A DNA stretch of 64,000 nucleotides from Scilla litardierei. Its lineage: Eukaryota > Streptophyta > Magnoliopsida > Asparagales > Asparagaceae. The notes under the pieces were generated by a model. It was not told the origin of the DNA. It did no database searches and was given only the letters and a program-made list of their open reading frames with translations. Of the stretch, positions 9,360 to 20,606 are shown piece after piece; position 1 is the stretch's first letter, and the number at the start of each line of letters is the position of its first letter. The position numbers and the translations under genes are program-made. The stretch is taken from NCBI GenBank assembly GCA_030789695.1, contig CM061138.1:13402214-13466213 (forward strand). The letters are read 5' to 3'.

Positions 9360-12050
9360 TTCAGGTGCCACCGACCACATAGCAAAGGACAGACGGTCCT
9401 TCGTGGAGTATCACCGGATACTCAAGGAATGAAGTGGATCAATGTAGGAAACAACACACGTGTTGAAGTGAAAGGCGTTGGGACTCGCAAGCTTGTCTTG
9501 GACAACGGCCGCACTATCCTACTTCATGATGTTCTCTTCATTCCATATATTCAAAGGAATATTAAAATTGTGGTCAATTTATTGGGTCTTGGTTAATGGT
9601 TGGTTCCTTCATGTTTGTAATATGGACCTATTTTTGTAATAATTCCTTTATTGGTTCTGGGTTATGTATTTAAAGGATTCATTGTAATAAGTACAATGTA
9701 TGATTTCTCATTTCCTTATGACAAATTCTTTGACTAATGAGTCTAATATAATTTGTTGGCAATCAAGGCTTGGTCATATTGGACCAACGCGTATGGATAG
9801 ACTTGCCAAACGTGGCCTTCTATCCAATGTTTCAAAGGTTGAAATGTCGACCTGCGAACATTGCCTTGAAAGGAAATCTTGTCGCAAGCCGTTTGGAACC
9901 GGCACAAGGGCCAAGGTTCCATTACCGCTTATCCATTCGGACATATATGGTCCGATGAATGTCAAGACAAGACGCGGGAAGTCCTATTTCATCACTTTTA
10001 ATTGATGATTTCACCCGATTCGGTAATATCTATTTGATATCCCACAAAAGTGAAAGCACTAAACCTGCTTTAAAAACTATATGAGTTTAGTGGAGAATCA
10101 ATTAGATCGCAAGATTAAGGTCATGCGAACCGATAGGGGCGGTGAATATCAATCAACAAGTTTAAAGGAACTTTGTGATGAAAAAGGCATAGTACATCAA
10201 GTAACTATGCCTTATACTCCTCAACAAATTGGTGTTGCAGAAAGGAGGTATAGGACTTTAATGAAAAATGGTCTGTTCAATGATGGCGCAAGCTAACTTG
10301 CCAATCACCTTCTGGGGTGATGCATTATTGACAACCGTTTTCATTTTAAACCGCGTACCCTCGAAATCAGTTAGCTCCACTCCTTATGAGTTGTGGAACC
10401 AAAGGTCTCCTAACTTAAACATTTTACCTTGAGTTTGTGCATTCAACGCACATATTTCCTCCCATAAGTATGGCAAACTTGGGCCATGGGGAAGGAAATG
10501 TATCTTTAAACGATACGTGTTAAACTCCAAAGGTTATGTTTTTGTTAGTCAGGAAGACAATGGTGTGCTAATTGAGTTTGAGTCGAGGGATGTCACTTTC
10601 TTGGAAAACGAGTTTCCAAGACAGGGCGAGATAAGTCAGGACTTATCTCTATTTGAGATTTGTGATCAAGAAGGATTACCTCATTCGAGTGGGAGAATTC
10701 TTGGTGAAAACGAAAATACTTTTCAACCTTCACCAATGGATTATACGAATGACGATTATCCTATTCCATACGGGAATAATGATCCAAGTGGGAGCAATTC
10801 TAACAACATTTCAAGTGGGAGTGATATTAGAATTGATCTAAATTCAAGTCAACAAGGACTTGAAGAATCTCAAATATGCCGAATCATGCCCTGCAAATGA
10901 CAAATGGATGGAAGCGATGAAGGAGGAATTGAAATCCATGAAAGTTAACCAAGTCTGGGACTTAGTTAACTCACCCAGAGGACATAGAGCAATTGGGAAC
11001 AAATGGGTTCTCGAGATCAAGCATAAGGCTGATGGCTCTATAGATAGATATAAAGCTCGCCTTGTCGCGAAAGGTTTTACGCAACAGGAAGGGATAGACT
11101 ACAAAGAAAACTTCTCACCTGTTGTGCGTTTTACCTTGATTCGCAATGGTAGCTTGCTTATACCTCGAATTACATCAGATGGATGTAAAGACTGCCTTTC
11201 TCAATGGAGAATTGGACGAGGAGATCTATATGGAACAACCAACATGGTTTGTAAAAGAAGGAAACAAACATAAGGTTTGTAAACTTCGTAAGTCCATATA
11301 TGGTCTTAAATAATCCTCGAGGCAATGGTATATACGATTTCAAGAAGTTGTCTTATCAAATGGATTTTTTCCATACTTGATGAAGATAACTGAGTATATA
11401 TCAAGAGGATTAAAAGCAAGTATATTATCATGTATCTATATGTAGATAACATTTTAATAGCCAGAAATGACAAGGGCTTTGTAATGAGTATCAAGGCTTG
11501 GCTTTCATCAGTATTTGAGATGAAAGGCATAGGAAAAGCCGCATATATCCTTGGAATTAAGATTTCAAGGAATCGTTCGAAGAAACTTCTTTCTCTTTCA
11601 CAGGAGACTTATATAAAGAAGGTTCTAGAACGATTTAATATGCAGGACTGCAAGTCCATTGATATTCATATAAGCATATGCGATAACTTATATCTGGAAT
11701 CGTGTCCAAAGAACCAAAAGGAAAAGGAAATTATGGAAAAAGTTCCATATTCCAGTGCAGTTGATAGTCTTATGTACACTATGGTGTGTACGAGACCGGA
11801 CATCTGTTTTGCCGTTGGAAATGGTAAGCTGTTACCAATCCAACCCAGGGCAAGAACACTGGAAAGCGGTTAAGAGGATAATGCAGTATCTTAAAGGAAC
11901 TGCAGATTTGCAAAAGACTATGATAAAACCAAGAAGGTAGACATAAGGTACATATCTACGCATGAGACGATAGAGGATCAGCTTACGAAAGCGATCCCCA
12001 GAAATGTGTTTTATAAACACTTATCATCTCAAGGATTGCGTATGGGCTGA
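9360..12050 (+). pseudogene. Copia B pol remnant: protease, integrase, RT; RNase H core lost
   Basis: The protease motif IIDSGATDHIAKDRRSF starts at about 9352. The pre-integrase/integrase zinc region (LGHIGPTRMDRL ... CEHCLERKSC) is at 9770-9880, HSDIYGPM at about 9934, RTDRGGEY at 10126-10150 and a PQQIGVAERRYRTL segment with the catalytic glutamate near 10220-10260. RT starts with DKWMEAMKEEL at about 10898. The RT catalytic motif reads YVDNILIA (about 11436), so the second aspartate is replaced by asparagine. RT continues to VCTRPDICFAVGN near 11820. After TADLQKT (about 11920) the frame jumps to the terminal LTKAIPRNVFY motif (about 11980), so most of RNase H is deleted. Many stops are present. 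Confidence 0.85.
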
Positions 12051-13096
12051 GTTGTACCAAATATATATTCTCATGTCTAAGAAATGATCAAAATTAATAA
12101 AAGAATAAGTTCTTTTTCCAACATTGCATATGAATTTCTTAAGAAATGTTTGTGTACATTTTTGAAATCTCAGTTGAATTGTGTGTATGTCGGACAGATT
12201 AAGGTTGGCTCTCTCACATGAGCAACCGCCTTATCTTATCAGATGGATAAGATAGAGATGAGACTAGTTTAAAGTCAAAATCATTAGACGAATGATTTAG
12301 AGTCATGACTTTAACAAGATAGTCGAATGAAAGATCTGCATCATATGGATGCTTACAAAAGATCTGAGATCTGTATCACAAGGATAAAAAGATCTCATTG
12401 GATTTTATAATCCTATCTGTCTTATGCAGGATGAGAGTCCGGGAATATTTCCTGAGTAGTAAGGGGACTCAAAAGATAGGCACTGTGGTGTCTGATCTTT
12501 CATCCGTACAACATCATTAAGACATACTCTCCCTGGGAAAGGAGTGATGTTGTAATACGTGTTCATACCACGTATGCATTTCGACCACTGAGTTAGTAGC
12601 AATAGTGTTTGCTATTATGTGAGACTCAAAGGCCATATGGGTCTTAACTCTTACCCTCAAGGACTCCAATTGGTTCCTTTAGATTTGACGAGATGATCGC
12701 TATCTTAGCGTGTTACTAATGGGCTATGGTAATTCGGCTCGGCGGGGCACGTTAGAAAAGCGAATCAAGTCAAGATCAGAAGGTTCGCAAGAAGAGGAAG
12801 ATTGATTTCATATTCGCATTTGGACTTTAGTGATTCAAAGCTGGCCAGCCAATTGTAATCCAGATGGGATTCAATTGTTGAATATAAAGTACAAGAAAAT
12901 GTGAAGAAATAATCTAGGGTAAAGCATGCGTTGAACTACTCAACTTTGCACCTTCGAGGTCGTTGTGTATCTCTAACAAGTGCACAACAACAGACTCTAC
13001 GCGCATGACGGTCGCACGGTCTATTTCTCGGTATGATAGATGAAAGAACTAAGGGAAAGACGTTCTCTTACAATCCCCTCAAGTGTGAGTGGGAGA
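12051..13096 (+). other. 3' untranslated region of copia B
   Basis: About 1 kb between the last pol codons and the 3' LTR. I see no coding sequence. The last bases before the LTR, GTGTGAGTGGGAGA (13083-13096), are a degenerate polypurine tract. Confidence 0.6.
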
Positions 13097-13576
13097 TGTT
13101 GGATATGGAAGACGTTTGTACACCCTTGTGGGGGATGTACGAGGGAATACGGACCTCGAACGTCGCACACACGAAGTCATGTGCAAAGGGAATCTGTTCC
13201 CTTGCGGAGAGGATCTCTGTATGAGCGGGAAAGTCACATTATATATGCATAAGTGCATGCGACATATGGCTAATAAAGGGGGAATATCTTAAGCTTATGT
13301 TGTACCATGCATATGGTACAACTTAAGCTTATAATGTGCCATGTATCATGGTACACCTTAATTAAGTTGTTCCAAAGGAACAACTTACCCTAAAATAACT
13401 ACCTTGGGGGCTATAAATAAGACCCAATGGTAGCCATTTTCCTAACACATTTTGCATGAAATTCATGCATGCATCTTCTTCATAGCGAAGCTCTGCAGAA
13501 ATATTTCCTCTCCCTCCATCCAAGTTTTTAATCTAAAATAGAGATTTAGATTGTGGGATTAGTAGCCTTACTCCGT
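13097..13576 (+). repeat. 3' LTR of copia B, truncated after 481 bp
   Basis: Starts TGTTGGATATGG and follows the 5' LTR, with four substitutions, to CTTACTCCGT(T). The last 127 bp of the LTR are absent. The next bases are copia A gag sequence repeated from 5871 onward. There is only one base of overlap at the junction. Confidence 0.9.
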
Positions 13577-13621
13577 TGGAGTATGGTGGAGAAAATGTAT
13601 TCTGGAGCAGGGAATGTGATG
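13577..13621 (+). repeat. Second copy of 45 bp of copia A gag flanking element B
   Basis: Identical to 5871-5915 (TGGAGTATGG ... GTGATG). Retrotransposon target duplications are normally 4-6 bp, so this copy is not an ordinary target duplication. Host gag continues in frame after it. Confidence 0.9.
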
Positions 13622-14350
13622 CTTATGATGGAGGTTCAGGGCAAGGTCGACACCTTGAAGCAGGGGGAGATGTCTATTCTAGCCTACTCTGCGGAGTTGA
13701 AAAGGCTGTGGTCAGAGTTAGACCACTATGACCCTATTGATCTGCCTGATCCTAGGAGTGCTGCTATACACAGGAAGTGGGTGGAGCGTAGGCGTGTGAC
13801 ACATTTTCTGAGGAACCTGAATGGAGATTTTGAGGTCAGGAGGGCGAGTATGTGTCACTTATCCTCCATCCCATCTCTGGAGGAGGCCATAGCTGCAATG
13901 GCACAGGAGGAGACCAGACTGAGAGTTATGACGGATGAGGGTACTCAGGTCACTCGGGCTGCACTGGCTGTACCGGCAGTGGCAGCAGTGAGCGAGGATC
14001 GAGAGTGCTACACATGTGGGGTGAAGGGGCACCTGAGCTTTAACTGTCCACAGAAGGGCAGTGGACGAGGACGTGGCACAGGAGGCAGAGGAGGAGGTCG
14101 TTGGGGCCGTGGAGGCCGTGGACGAGGTCGCGGCGGCCCACGGGCCAACTTTGCTACCGCTGATGGACGACAGGAGACAGTGATGATTGAGGCCACGCCA
14201 GCTGAGGCTTCAGATCTAGAGCAGCGGAGACAGTCCAGGTCTACTACTGAGAGCTCGGAGAGTCATGCAGACCAGACTAGGGATGTTGCTTCGTCATTCG
14301 GTAACTTTGCCCACTTCGCTCACACAGGATCAGGTAACCGATTAGCCCTT
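13622..14350 (+). pseudogene. Copia A gag, C-terminal part with zinc knuckle and RG-rich nucleocapsid
   Basis: Continues the gag frame of 5493-5915 with LMMEVQGKVDTLKQGEMS. Capsid helices include LRNLNGDFEVRRASM. A CCHC knuckle (CYTCGVKGHLSFNC) lies at about 14008-14049 and is followed by a strongly Arg/Gly-rich tail (about 14058-14142). RG-rich tails after the knuckle bind nucleic acid in many retroelements. The frame is open from the B junction through protease and integrase to 15439. Listed as pseudogene only because gag is split by B. Confidence 0.85.
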
Positions 14351-15439
14351 TCATGTAGAGATCATATAGAGTGGATTATTGACTCAGGTGCATCTAGTCA
14401 TGTGTCAGGAGCATATAGACAGTTTTCCACATATAAACCACATACCATTCACGAAACTGTTCAGACAGCTGATGGCACATCCCAACCCATTAGAGGGATT
14501 GGCACTATTCAGTGCACTCCCTCCATACGCCTCTCTTCAGTCCTTCACGTCCCATCATTTCCAGTCAACCTCTTATCTGTTGGCTCTATTGTTGATGATC
14601 TCGACTGTAGCATTACTTTTGACTCTACTCATTGTGTGTTGCAGGAAAGGAAGACTGGGAGGAGGCTTGGGACTGGCGTCAGGCGTGATGGACTGTGGTA
14701 TCTTGACAGAGCTAGTGGGGATGCTGCACTGGCTGTCGTTGGTGGAGAGAAGGAAAGGGATGTACTTTTATTACATTGTCAGTTGGGACACTTGCCTTTT
14801 GATATTTTGAGTAAAATGTATCCCGATATTTTGAATAGAGTGAATGAAATGAATTTGAAATGTGATGCATGTGAATTTGGGAAACACACGAGGACATCAT
14901 ATCCTAGTGTGGGGATGAGGAGTGTAGAGAGATTTCATCTTATTCACTCAGATGTTTGGGGGCCCTGCCCAGTGACTTCAGTAAGTGGGTTCAGGTGGTT
15001 TATCACTTTCATAGATTGTCATTCTCGGATGACATGGCTTTACATGATGAAAAACAAAGGCGAAGCGTTGAAGTGTTTTCAGGACTTCCATAGAAGTGTC
15101 AGAAATGTGTACGAGGCCAAGATCCGTGTCTTGAGAACGGATAATGGGACAGAGTATGTAAACAAGGAGTTTGCATCTTATCTATCTGAGAGTGGGATAA
15201 CTCATCAAACCACTTGTCCCAACACCCCTCAACAGAACGGAGTTGCTGAAAGGAAAAATAGACACTTGTTGGAGGTAACTAGGTCACTCATGCTCACCAT
15301 GAATGTACCTAAGATATTGTGGAGTGAAGCAGTGATGACAGCTACCTATCTCATCAACAGGATGCCTTCGCGGATCCTTGGTATGAAGTCTCCATGTGAG
15401 ATTCTTATGGGAAAGAACACTTTTGTAGTTCCACCATAA
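14351..15439 (+). pseudogene. Copia A protease and integrase
   Basis: The protease motif WIIDSGASSHVSG begins near 14371 with the D-S-G intact. The pre-integrase zinc segment (HCQLGHLP ... LKCDACEFGKHT) lies at about 14776-14890. The integrase core shows HSDVWGP (about 14944), RTDNGTEYVN (about 15134) and NTPQQNGVAERKNRHLLE (about 15221-15275), supplying the D, D and E of the catalytic triad. The frame ends at a TAA (15437-15439) inside VPP-stop-VFGCTCFV, a point nonsense mutation, because the same frame goes on coding afterwards. Confidence 0.88.
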
Positions 15440-15910
15440 GTGTTTGGATGCACATGCTTTGTGAGGGATCGTAGACCTTCTGTGGGGAAGCTGGATGCTC
15501 AGGCAATTAAATGCATATTTGTTGGGTATCCTTCAAATCAGAAAGGCTATAGGTGTTGGAGTCCCTCAGAAAGAAGGCTGTTTGTGAGTATGGATGTGAC
15601 GTTCAGGGAGACTGAGCCTTTTTATGGAGGACTGACAGATTATACATCAGTATTTGATACTGGTGCCTATCCAAACACAGGAGGAGTTGGTCGAGAGGGG
15701 GAGACTGATGCCAGGAGGGTAGTGGTTGGACTTATACCGTGTCTTGTCGGGCCTACTGGTACTGGTCCTGATAGCAGGGAGGAGGAAATGACCTTGGTGG
15801 AAGAGGAGGAAGACATGTTGTACGGCAGGAAATATAGCAGGAGACAGAAGGGTAGTCATGGCGATGGAGAACAACAAGAAGACATCTCCCCCACTGAAGA
15901 ACACTAGCTC
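15440..15910 (+). pseudogene. Copia A integrase C-terminal domain and linker
   Basis: Reads VFGCTCFVRDRRPSVGKLD and IFVGYPSNQKGYRCW, the conserved copia integrase C-terminal (GKGY-type) region, then an acidic linker. The frame closes at a TAG at about 15905-15907. The downstream protein ([16 protein letters not shown]) continues in another frame, which indicates a 1-bp deletion at about 15900. Confidence 0.82.
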
Positions 15911-17711
15911 CACAGCCACATGTCGAGATTGATCAGTCTATCACGCCTGCTCGAGTCCCGACTTCCTTACTGCCTTCCTCGCCTAACACGGATGGTAACC
16001 TTTCTTTGCCTTCCTCTAGTTTAGATCTTACACTTGCATCCCGTAGGGAGCCTCGTATCAATGCCGGCAGGCCTCATGTACGGTATGGATATGAGACTGA
16101 TATTGCTAATCATGTCTCCTATGCTTCTCTTACACCTGCATATAGGGCTATCATTGCATCCTTACAGTCTATCTCTATACCAAGTGATTGGCGAGTAACA
16201 AAGCAACATCCCCAGTGGAAGAAAGCAATGCTCGAAGAACTTGAGGCACTGGAGAAGAACAAGACATGGAGACTTGTCTCACTTCCAGCAGGGAAGAAAG
16301 CTGTGGGATGCAAGTGGGTATTCACAATAAAGCAAACTCCAGAATGGAAGGTGGACAGGTACAAAGCGAGGCTGGTTGCCAAGGGCTACAGTCAGACTTA
16401 TGGGATTGATTATGATGAGACATTTGCCCCAGTGGCAAAGATGAGTACTGTGAGAGTACTGGTATCCTGTGCAGCGAATTTTGATTGGAAATTGCATCAG
16501 TTGGATGTAAAAATGCCTTCTTGCATGGAGACTTACAGGAGGAGGTATACATGGAGGTTCCACCTGGCTTTAGCACACAACAAACGATGGGAAAGGTGTG
16601 TAGACTGGACAAGTCTTTGTATGGGCTGAAGCAATCTCCAAGGGCATGGTTCGATAGATTCAGGCGTGCAGTCATCACTATGGGCTACAAGCAGAGTAAT
16701 GGTGATCATACTGTATTCTATAGACATTCGGGACAGCGGATTACTCTTCTGGCTGTGTATGTTGATGATATTATTATCACTGGAGATGATGAAGAGGGAA
16801 TCTCTCACTTGATGGTAAGGTTGGCGAGAGAATTTGAGGTCAAGGACCTTGGACAGTTGGGGTATTTTCTTGGACTGGAGATTGCCAGGTCCAGGAAGGG
16901 TATAGTTCTCTCACAGAGGAAGTATGCCCTGGATTTACTGGCTGAGACTGGTATGTTGGGGTGTCGTCCAGCAGTTACTCCTATTGATCAGAATCATAGG
17001 TTGCATTCACAATCAGGGGAGCCAGTAGACAAAGAAAGGTACCAGAGACTTGTTGGATGCCTTATCTACTTATGCCATATCAGACCTGACATTGCCTATG
17101 CTATCAGTGTGGTAAGTAGATACATGCATGATCCTAGGACTGGACATATGGAGGCAGTCTTCAGGATACTGAGGTATCTGAAGAATAGTCCAGGAAAAGG
17201 CATATTATTTAGTAGTCATGGTCACATGAATGTGACAGGCTACTGTGATGCAGATTGGGCCAGTTGCCTAGATGATAGGAGATCGACCTCGGGCTACAGT
17301 GTGTTTGTTGGGGGCAACTTGGTCTCTTGGCGCAGCAAGAAGCAGGATTTGGTGGCTCGTTCCACTGCAGAGGTAGAGTATCGTGCTATGGTGCTTGGTA
17401 CTTGTGAGATGATCTGGTTGAGATCACTTCTACATGAGCTACGCCTGCTGAGAGAAGGACCATTGTGGTTGTTGTGTGATAACAAGTCTGTAATTAATAT
17501 TGCCAACAACCCAGTGCAACATGATAGAACGAAGCACATAGAGATTGACAGGTTCTTCATTAAAGAAAGATTGGACAAGAAACAGTTGGAGATCTCCTAC
17601 ATTACTTCTGGACAGCAACTAGCTGATTGCCTTACAAAGGGGTTGAACTCTAAAAGAGTAGAGGATGATTGTAACAAGATGGGCATGATAAATATCTTTT
17701 GCTCATCTTGA
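15911..17711 (+). pseudogene. Copia A reverse transcriptase and RNase H
   Basis: RT begins near [21 protein letters not shown] (about 16207). [20 protein letters not shown] and [14 protein letters not shown] follow. A 1-bp deletion in an A run (about 16508-16512) shifts the frame just before the [20 protein letters not shown] motif. The RT catalytic motif YVDDIIITG is intact (about 16758-16783). RNase H shows CDADWASCLDDRRSTSGY (about 17241), AEVEYRAM (about 17371), CDNKSVINIA (about 17479) and the terminal LADCLTKGL (about 17620). From the shift the frame is open for about 400 codons to the TGA at 17709-17711. Apart from the lesions listed, all catalytic residues are present. Confidence 0.88.
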
Positions 17712-17718
17712 GGGGGAG
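17711..17718 (+). other. Polypurine tract of copia A
   Basis: AGGGGGAG lies directly before the 3' LTR and overlaps the stop codon of the pol frame, leaving no 3' untranslated region between RNase H and the LTR. Confidence 0.85.
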
Positions 17719-17830
17719 TATTGTGTAGTGTGTGTTATTGGGTGTGTGTGTAAAGAAAGGAGAGGGTTAATATAAATAGAAGTGATAGCCATTCTTTGGG
17801 GCTAATCACCACTTTCCACCCAATTCAACA
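17719..17830 (+). repeat. 3' LTR of copia A (112 bp)
   Basis: Same as the 5' LTR apart from lacking one GT in the GT run. It is followed by the AGGCT target duplication at 17831-17835. Confidence 0.93.
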
Positions 17831-17835
17831 AGGCT

Positions 17836-18616
17836 ATATATCAGGTGCCATATGCTAGTGCGGTTGGGATCTTGATGTATGTGATGGTTTGCACGCGTCT
17901 AGATATTGCACATGTTGTGGGAGTAGTGAGTAGATATATGACGAACCCTGGCAAGGAGCATGGACAGGCCGTCAAGTGGATATTGTGATATCTGCGAGGC
18001 ACAGCTGGTGTCGGTTTGCACTATGGCAGAAGTGACAGTGTGGTGCTGATAGGTACTGTGATTCTGATTATGCTAGCGACAGAGATAGGCAGAGATCGAC
18101 CACATGATACGTGTTTACGTTGGGCACCGCAGCAATGTCGTGGCGATCAGTCCTACAGTCTATGGTTGCATTGTCAACCACGGAGGCCGAGTTGATTTTC
18201 GCGGTAAAAGCGGTGAAGGAGACCAAGTATCTCAGATGTCTGCTTGAGGATTTGGGAATGCCACAAAGATTATCATTAGTTTTCAGCGATATCCAAAGCG
18301 CTATTCAGCTTGCAAAGTATCGGGCTTAAGTTCGAGAAGGAAGCACATTGAGGTCCATGATTGCTTCCTAGAGGAGGAGAGCAAGCAGACTGAGCTTCAG
18401 AATGTCCCAACTGAGAGGAACCCCACAGACATGTTCACTAAGTCCGTTCTCGCCATCAACGCAAAATCATGCTTGAGCTTGATCTGTTTGGTGGCTTGAG
18501 TATGACGTCGAATGGCGCGTATTCCGAGATGACGAGGATATCCGTGAAGTGGCCATGGAGTTTTGATCAAGGTAGAGCTTGGATAAAGTGCTGGAGATTT
18601 TTATAGTAAGGTAGAG
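17836..18616 (+). pseudogene. Copia element C, part 3: end of RT and RNase H
   Basis: Resumes exactly where part 2 stopped: VPYASAVGILMYVMVCTRLD, then VVSRYMTNPGKEH. RNase H residues include DSDYASDRDRQRSTT (about 18060), AMSWRSVLQSMVALSTTEAE (about 18130-18195) and SRRKHIEVHDCFLEEE (about 18330-18380). The end motif NPTDMFTKSVL lies near 18423. Several stops and shifts are present. The piece proves that copia A lies inside copia C. Confidence 0.85.
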
Positions 18617-19363
18617 TGTTAATTTGTTTGCTGCAAAAATCCCCACTTGCACAGTTCTTATGGACCCTTGCTCTCTAGTGCTGCAGTGGGTGTCTGGGTG
18701 TCTTAAAGGGAGCCAACCTCCTCATTGTAGCATTGACCGACAGAGTGAGGAAGATTGAGTGGGCTGTCCTTTGTTTTGAATGTGAGCGACTGTCATTTTC
18801 CAGAGTGTAAGAGAAGGGCTTGCTGTCAATGTCCAGTTAGAAGAAAAAGTCTGCTTGTTGAAATTTTCAGAGCTGACTGAAAATCCAGGGAGAAGAGAGC
18901 GGCCGTTCATTTTTCAGAGATAGAAAGGTGAGAGCTTTGGAGAGTTTAGACGAGAGTAGAATCAAGAGGATTAGCTATAGGCTAAGAGGGTTCCTTTGAT
19001 TCTTAGGTCTTCTAGTGTTTCTCATTCTCTTTTTCTTTCTTTGTGAGATTTGTGTGGGCTTAAAATTGCCAAGTTATTACTCACACGAGTGTGAAGAAGA
19101 AGATGTTGGTATAAGTTCGTGTGTTCTCCTTGATTATTAGTGGATTGTCTTGGAATACTGGAGTAGGTTGTTTGCAACCGAACCAGTGTAAAATCCTCCT
19201 CCTCATTTATATTCTGCTTGTTGAGTTTGTTGCAATTTCGTTTGCCAATTTGCTTTCACAAGACCCGAAGAGGGATCGGTTGTTTGCTTTATTGTGTGAC
19301 CCGATTTTTCAAGCCTTAGCTCCCTAGCTAGTTAAGATTTGTTTGTTCCGCGGAGCACTAACA
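18617..19363 (+). repeat. 3' LTR of copia C (boundaries inferred)
   Basis: The termini TGTTA ... TAACA fit LTR ends, and the block follows the C RNase H end by about 130 bp. It contains the CTTGGAATACTGG ... GCAACCGAACCAGTGTAAAATCC type of sequence seen near the 3' end of many Tork-like plant copia LTRs. The matching 5' LTR lies before the window, so the ends cannot be confirmed by comparison, and the polypurine tract before 18617 is weak. Confidence 0.6.
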
Positions 19364-20110
19364 ATTTTTTATCAACATGCCCCTGTTTTGTTTGATTAAA
19401 CCATGATGACGACTTAACGGTATGTGCTTGCCAGCATGCGTTAGACTGACTAAGCCAAGGGAAGTTATATCCTGTGAAAAGCTAAAAAAGTAAAGGAAAC
19501 AGTGGTATAATCGTTAAAGCTCAATCATTAAATCATTCTTTTTAATTATTGGCTCGTGGATGGATATACCAGTGGAAAGCGTGACATTACATTGTCATGT
19601 AGAAAAAATTGAGAATGATGAGGAAAAAATGTAATGTTTATAAAACAAAATTATGGTTGCTGAAAAGGATAATGTGTTCGAAAGTATATTAATTTTCATA
19701 GGGATAGTGGTGCATGTTGATCATTATACCATGTTAGAAGCGTAACATGTATACAATTTTTTTAGTGACAACCAACATACCGCATTCCCATGCACGCAAA
19801 ACAGTAAATGCCCCCACCTACTTTAACATTCTGGTGTAATTTGTATTGGCGTTGAAATTTTTCTTAGTATGTGTTGTGCATATATCAAAATTTGATTCTC
19901 TAGAGTATTGTATTTGCTCAGAGATGTTTGGAAAGTTGATACTGTGGACAGTTTCTTAAATAGACATGCACGTTTTATCAAACCTTATCGTCCCCATCTT
20001 GCATTGGCTAACCATATGAGGAGCGATTGATGGAAGAGTTCTACCCAACAATTGCAGATTCCATCAGACATGAAAAGTAACATGTTGATTTTATGATCAT
20101 CCATATGCAG
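19364..20110. other. Spacer between copia C and PIP5K exon, nothing recognised
   Basis: AT-rich, no convincing coding segment, RNA gene or transposon end on either strand. It could be an intron of the PIP5K gene if copia C sits inside that gene, or flanking DNA if the PIP5K piece is a fragment. Confidence 0.5.
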
Positions 20111-20276
20111 AAGCTCAAGAGGATGAGATTTTTAACTACCCACAAGGCCTTGTTCTAATTCCTCGTGGAAGCAATGAAAATAGTGTTGTTGTGGGTCCAC
20201 ATATACGAGGTAGCCGTCTTAGGGCATCGGCTGCCGGTGATGAAGAAGTGGATCTCCTACTTCCGGGTACCGCTAG
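20111..20276 (+). CDS. PIP5K penultimate coding exon (partial gene)
   Basis: Encodes AQEDEIFNYPQGLVLIPRGS, then VVVGPHIRGSRLRASAAG and EEVDLLLPGTAR, the block that precedes the activation loop in plant type-I/II-like phosphatidylinositol-4-phosphate 5-kinases. PIP5K phosphorylates PI4P to PI(4,5)P2 at membranes. A splice acceptor (CATATGCAG) precedes 20111 and a donor (AG/GTGCGT) follows 20276. The reading is open throughout and joins in frame to the exon at 21962. No upstream catalytic exon (for example an MDYSLL motif) is visible in the 750 bp back to copia C. The gene is therefore either split by the copia nest or is a fragment. Confidence 0.85.
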
Positions 20277-20606
20277 GTGCGTATTCTGTCCCCGCTTCTG
20301 TCATGTGGACATTTAACCATAATCCTATACCATGTCAGTTTTTGGGTGTAAACAATCACTCGAAGCTTTACAGGGTTTAGTGTTGCCTACCATTTTTTTT
20401 TTCCATCTTTATAAATTCCAAATCATTTTTCTTCAAAATGATGTTTTTACAAAACCTTTTTAATAATGTGATAATTATCCTTGCAGTTTACAATTTATGC
20501 ATGTAATGGCCGAAAATATTCATTAGTAATTCGAACTATTGTCGAAGGTGCTAACTTTTGTTGTTGATGACTTTTGCATGCTTATGTTAAATGTTCATTG
20601 GATTTA

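Larger units (their letters stand above)
5914..13576 (+). mobile_element. Copia element B, inserted in copia A gag, 3' LTR truncated
   Basis: The 5' LTR begins TGTTGGATATGG at 5914 and the internal region holds gag, protease, integrase and RT of a copia element in plus orientation. The 3' LTR is present only for its first 481 bp. The two LTR copies differ at four of those 481 positions (5973-type GCGC to GCAC, TCGC to TCAC, AAGGG to AATGG, GTTC to GTTT), so the insertion is young. The expected 5-bp target duplication is not present; the flanks share 43-45 bp of gag instead. The RNase H core is missing and the reading frames are broken, so B is not autonomous. Confidence 0.9.
4975..17830 (+). 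mobile_element. Copia element A, nearly intact structure, itself split by copia B
   Basis: Two LTRs (4975-5088 and 17719-17830) are identical except for one extra GT in a GT run of the left copy. Flanks carry the 5-bp duplication AGGCT (4970-4974 and 17831-17835). A tRNA-Met-type primer site follows the left LTR and a polypurine tract precedes the right one. Domain order is gag, protease, integrase, RT, RNase H, as in Ty1/copia. The LTRs are very short (112-114 bp). Without the B insertion the element would be about 5.1 kb. Coding lesions seen are one nonsense codon and two 1-bp deletions, besides the B insertion. It sits in the RT region of copia C. Confidence 0.93.
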
